A stretch of 16,024 bases of DNA, taken from Ignavibacteriales bacterium. GTDB taxonomy: Bacteria > Bacteroidota > Ignavibacteria > Ignavibacteriales > Melioribacteraceae. Below are positions 15,021 to 16,024 of the stretch, piece after piece; the first letter of the stretch is position 1, and the number at the start of each line of letters is the position of its first letter. The notes below the pieces were generated by a model. It made no database searches. It worked only from the letters and a program-made list of their open reading frames with translations, and had not been told where the DNA came from. The stretch spans positions 1 to 16,024 of the forward strand of contig QYQI01000082.1 of the NCBI GenBank assembly GCA_007280825.1, given 5' to 3'. Made by a program: the position numbers and the translations under genes.

Positions 15021-15094
15021 AGGCGCCGGTCGGATTCGAACCGACGAATAAAGGTTTTGCAGACCTTCCCCTTAAGCCACTTGGGTACAGCGCC
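15021..15094 (-). tRNA. tRNA-Cys (anticodon GCA)
   Basis: A 74-nt cloverleaf can be folded by hand. The acceptor stem GGCGCTG/CGGCGCC has one T-G pair. The D stem is CCC/GGG with a TGG loop core. The anticodon stem AAGGT/ACCTT has loop CTGCAAA (anticodon GCA). A 5-nt variable loop TATTC and T arm GTCGG-TTCGAAT-CCGAC follow. The discriminator base is T (U73), the expected identity element for Cys. CCA is not encoded. It is 35 nt downstream of tRNA-Gly and 19 nt upstream of the GIY-YIG start codon. Confidence 0.96.
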
Positions 15095-15105
15095 TTATAA
15101 AATAA

Positions 15106-15124
15106 ATCCCGATTTTATCGGGAT
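15106..15124. repeat. 8-bp hairpin between tRNA-Gly and tRNA-Cys
   Basis: ATCCCGAT and ATCGGGAT flank a 3-nt loop. On the minus strand the hairpin is followed by TTATTTTAT-like sequence, so it could act as a weak terminator or a processing signal within the tRNA precursor. Its right flank, TCGGGATCGTAGA (15118-15130), is 12/13 identical to the flank of the hairpin at 14741-14760 and abuts the tRNA-Gly 3' end exactly. Confidence 0.75.
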
Positions 15125-15129
15125 CGTAG

Positions 15130-15202
<73 letters not shown>

Positions 15203-15238
15203 ATATCAAAATTTTTAGAACGCTAATTTCTCGCACCG

Positions 15239-15270
15239 CAAATATAATACTGCAGAATCATTAATCGCAA
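15239..15270 (-). promoter_or_regulatory. Candidate promoter of the tRNA-Gly/tRNA-Cys/GIY-YIG unit
   Basis: On the minus strand TTG (complement of 15268-15270), 21 nt, then TATATTTG (complement of 15239-15246). It is about 37 nt from the mature tRNA-Gly 5' end, a plausible precursor leader. The -7 element is identical to that of etfB. Confidence 0.6.
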
Positions 15271-15314
15271 GATTAAGAATTTTATTACTAAACTCTTAAA
15301 GCATTGATAAATGA

Positions 15315-15347
15315 TTGCTTAGAATAAGTTCTAAGTTTCTATCTTTG
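15315..15347 (+). promoter_or_regulatory. Candidate promoter of pcm
   Basis: TTG (15315-15317), 22 nt, then TATCTTTG (15340-15347). The expected transcription start is about 20-25 nt before the pcm ATG. Its spacer is almost filled by the palindrome at 15318-15335. It diverges from the tRNA promoter in a 173-nt gap that otherwise holds nothing I can identify. Confidence 0.6.
15318..15335. promoter_or_regulatory. Palindromic candidate operator in the pcm promoter spacer
   Basis: CTTAGAA-TAAG-TTCTAAG is a perfect 7-bp inverted repeat with a 4-nt centre, placed between the -33 and -7 elements. A dimeric repressor bound there would block polymerase. No cognate regulator is recognisable in the window. 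Confidence 0.4.
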
Positions 15348-15375
15348 CTGTGCAAATTTAACATCTAATATTTTA

Positions 15376-16014
15376 ATGTACGAAACCGAAAGAAAAGAAC
15401 TAGTAGAAATTTTACTCAGCAAAGGAATATCTAATCAGAGAGTTCTGGATGCATTTTTGAAAGTAGAAAGACATCTCTTTGTTCCGGATATCATGAAGCA
15501 GCACGCTTACAAAGATGTTGCGCTTCCAATCGGATTGGGACAAACAATTTCTCAACCCTACACTGTAGCTTTTATGACTCAAGAAATTGATCCACAGCCC
15601 AAACAAAAAATTTTAGAAATTGGAACCGGTTCAGGTTATCAAGCGGCAATTCTTTATGAGATGGGTGCACGGGTTTTTTCTATTGAGCGTCATAATGATT
15701 TATATAATTCAGCAATGAAAATGTTTGATAAACTAAATCTTAAAATTGCTGCCCGCTGCAGTGATGGAACAATTGGATGGGAAGAATTTTCCCCATATGA
15801 TGGAATAATTGTAACAGCAGGAGGACCAACTGTTCCGATAAATTTGAAAAAACAACTTGCTGTTGGCGGTAGATTAGTAATTCCTGTTGGTGATAAACAA
15901 GTTCAAACCCTGCAGATTATTACAAAAATTTCTGATGAAGATTTCCAATCACGTGAAGTTCCGTATTTTGCTTTTGTACCACTCATCGGCAAAGAAGGAT
16001 GGAAAGAAAAGTAA
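15376..16014 (+). CDS. pcm: Protein-L-isoaspartate O-methyltransferase
   Basis: Pcm transfers a methyl group from S-adenosylmethionine to L-isoaspartyl residues, starting repair of aged proteins. The 212-aa length is normal. The family's substrate-site segment GQTISQPYTVAFM (residues 55-67, with Ser59) precedes SAM motif I EIGTGSGYQA (81-90). The acidic strand end VFSIER follows, then YDGIIVTAGGPTVP and GGRLVIPVGDKQVQ. The ATG at 15376 is the natural start for the VERHLFVP-containing N-terminal helix, but no Shine-Dalgarno precedes it; the leader is short and AT-rich. It stands behind its own promoter with an operator-like palindrome, divergent from the tRNA unit. Only 10 nt lie downstream in the window. 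Confidence 0.97.
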   Translation: MYETERKELVEILLSKGISNQRVLDAFLKVERHLFVPDIMKQHAYKDVALPIGLGQTISQPYTVAFMTQEIDPQPKQKILEIGTGSGYQAAILYEMGARVFSIERHNDLYNSAMKMFDKLNLKIAARCSDGTIGWEEFSPYDGIIVTAGGPTVPINLKKQLAVGGRLVIPVGDKQVQTLQIITKISDEDFQSREVPYFAFVPLIGKEGWKEK

Positions 16015-16024
16015 TTATCATAAC

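Overview
The window is an AT-rich, gene-dense bacterial chromosome segment with very short intergenic gaps. The gene families, the DUF2851 protein, and four promoter-like sites matching the Bacteroidota-type pattern (TTG, 21-23 nt, TAnnTTTG) suggest the Bacteroidota/Chlorobi superphylum. An Ignavibacteria-like organism is my best guess. No taxonomic marker proves this, so the placement is an inference.

Layout. (1) Positions 1-7679 (+) form a tight run with gaps or overlaps of at most 11 nt: the 3' part of purH (end of IMP synthesis), mreB, mreC, mreD, mrdA (PBP2), rodA and pyrF (UMP synthesis). This is the lateral-wall elongasome flanked by a purine and a pyrimidine gene. A DUF2851 gene follows on the same strand (7779-9263). 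(2) Positions 9260-11603 (-) hold etfB, etfA and a bifunctional-nuclease (BFN/UVR) gene as one operon, converging on DUF2851 with a 4-nt overlap. (3) Positions 11604-11726 are a compact divergent promoter region serving etfB (-) and clpS (+). (4) Positions 11727-14686 (+) hold clpS, a divergent YchF-like P-loop NTPase and a PepD-type M20C dipeptidase. (5) Positions 14687-15375 are the least ordinary part. On the minus strand lie tRNA-Gly(GCC), a hairpin repeat, tRNA-Cys(GCA), a solo 76-aa GIY-YIG nuclease ORF and a broken tRNA-Cys-like fragment containing a perfect 9-bp hairpin. On the plus strand a promoter with an embedded palindrome leads to pcm. (6) pcm (15376-16014) ends the window.

How the genes fit together. 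The first block couples nucleotide supply with Rod-complex synthesis. MreBCD organises the PBP2 transpeptidase and the RodA SEDS glycosyltransferase, and mrdA and rodA overlap with a strong Shine-Dalgarno and a TTG start. EtfAB is the electron-transfer flavoprotein. ClpS (N-degron adaptor), PepD (dipeptide turnover) and Pcm (isoaspartate repair) are protein quality-control and turnover genes but are not one operon.

The most interesting signal is the tRNA-Cys/GIY-YIG region. An intact tRNA, a single small nuclease ORF, and a displaced copy of two tRNA segments about 298 bp away resemble a minimal tRNA-targeted mobile cassette. The hairpin in the displaced copy shares a 13-nt edge motif (12/13 identical) with the hairpin abutting tRNA-Gly.
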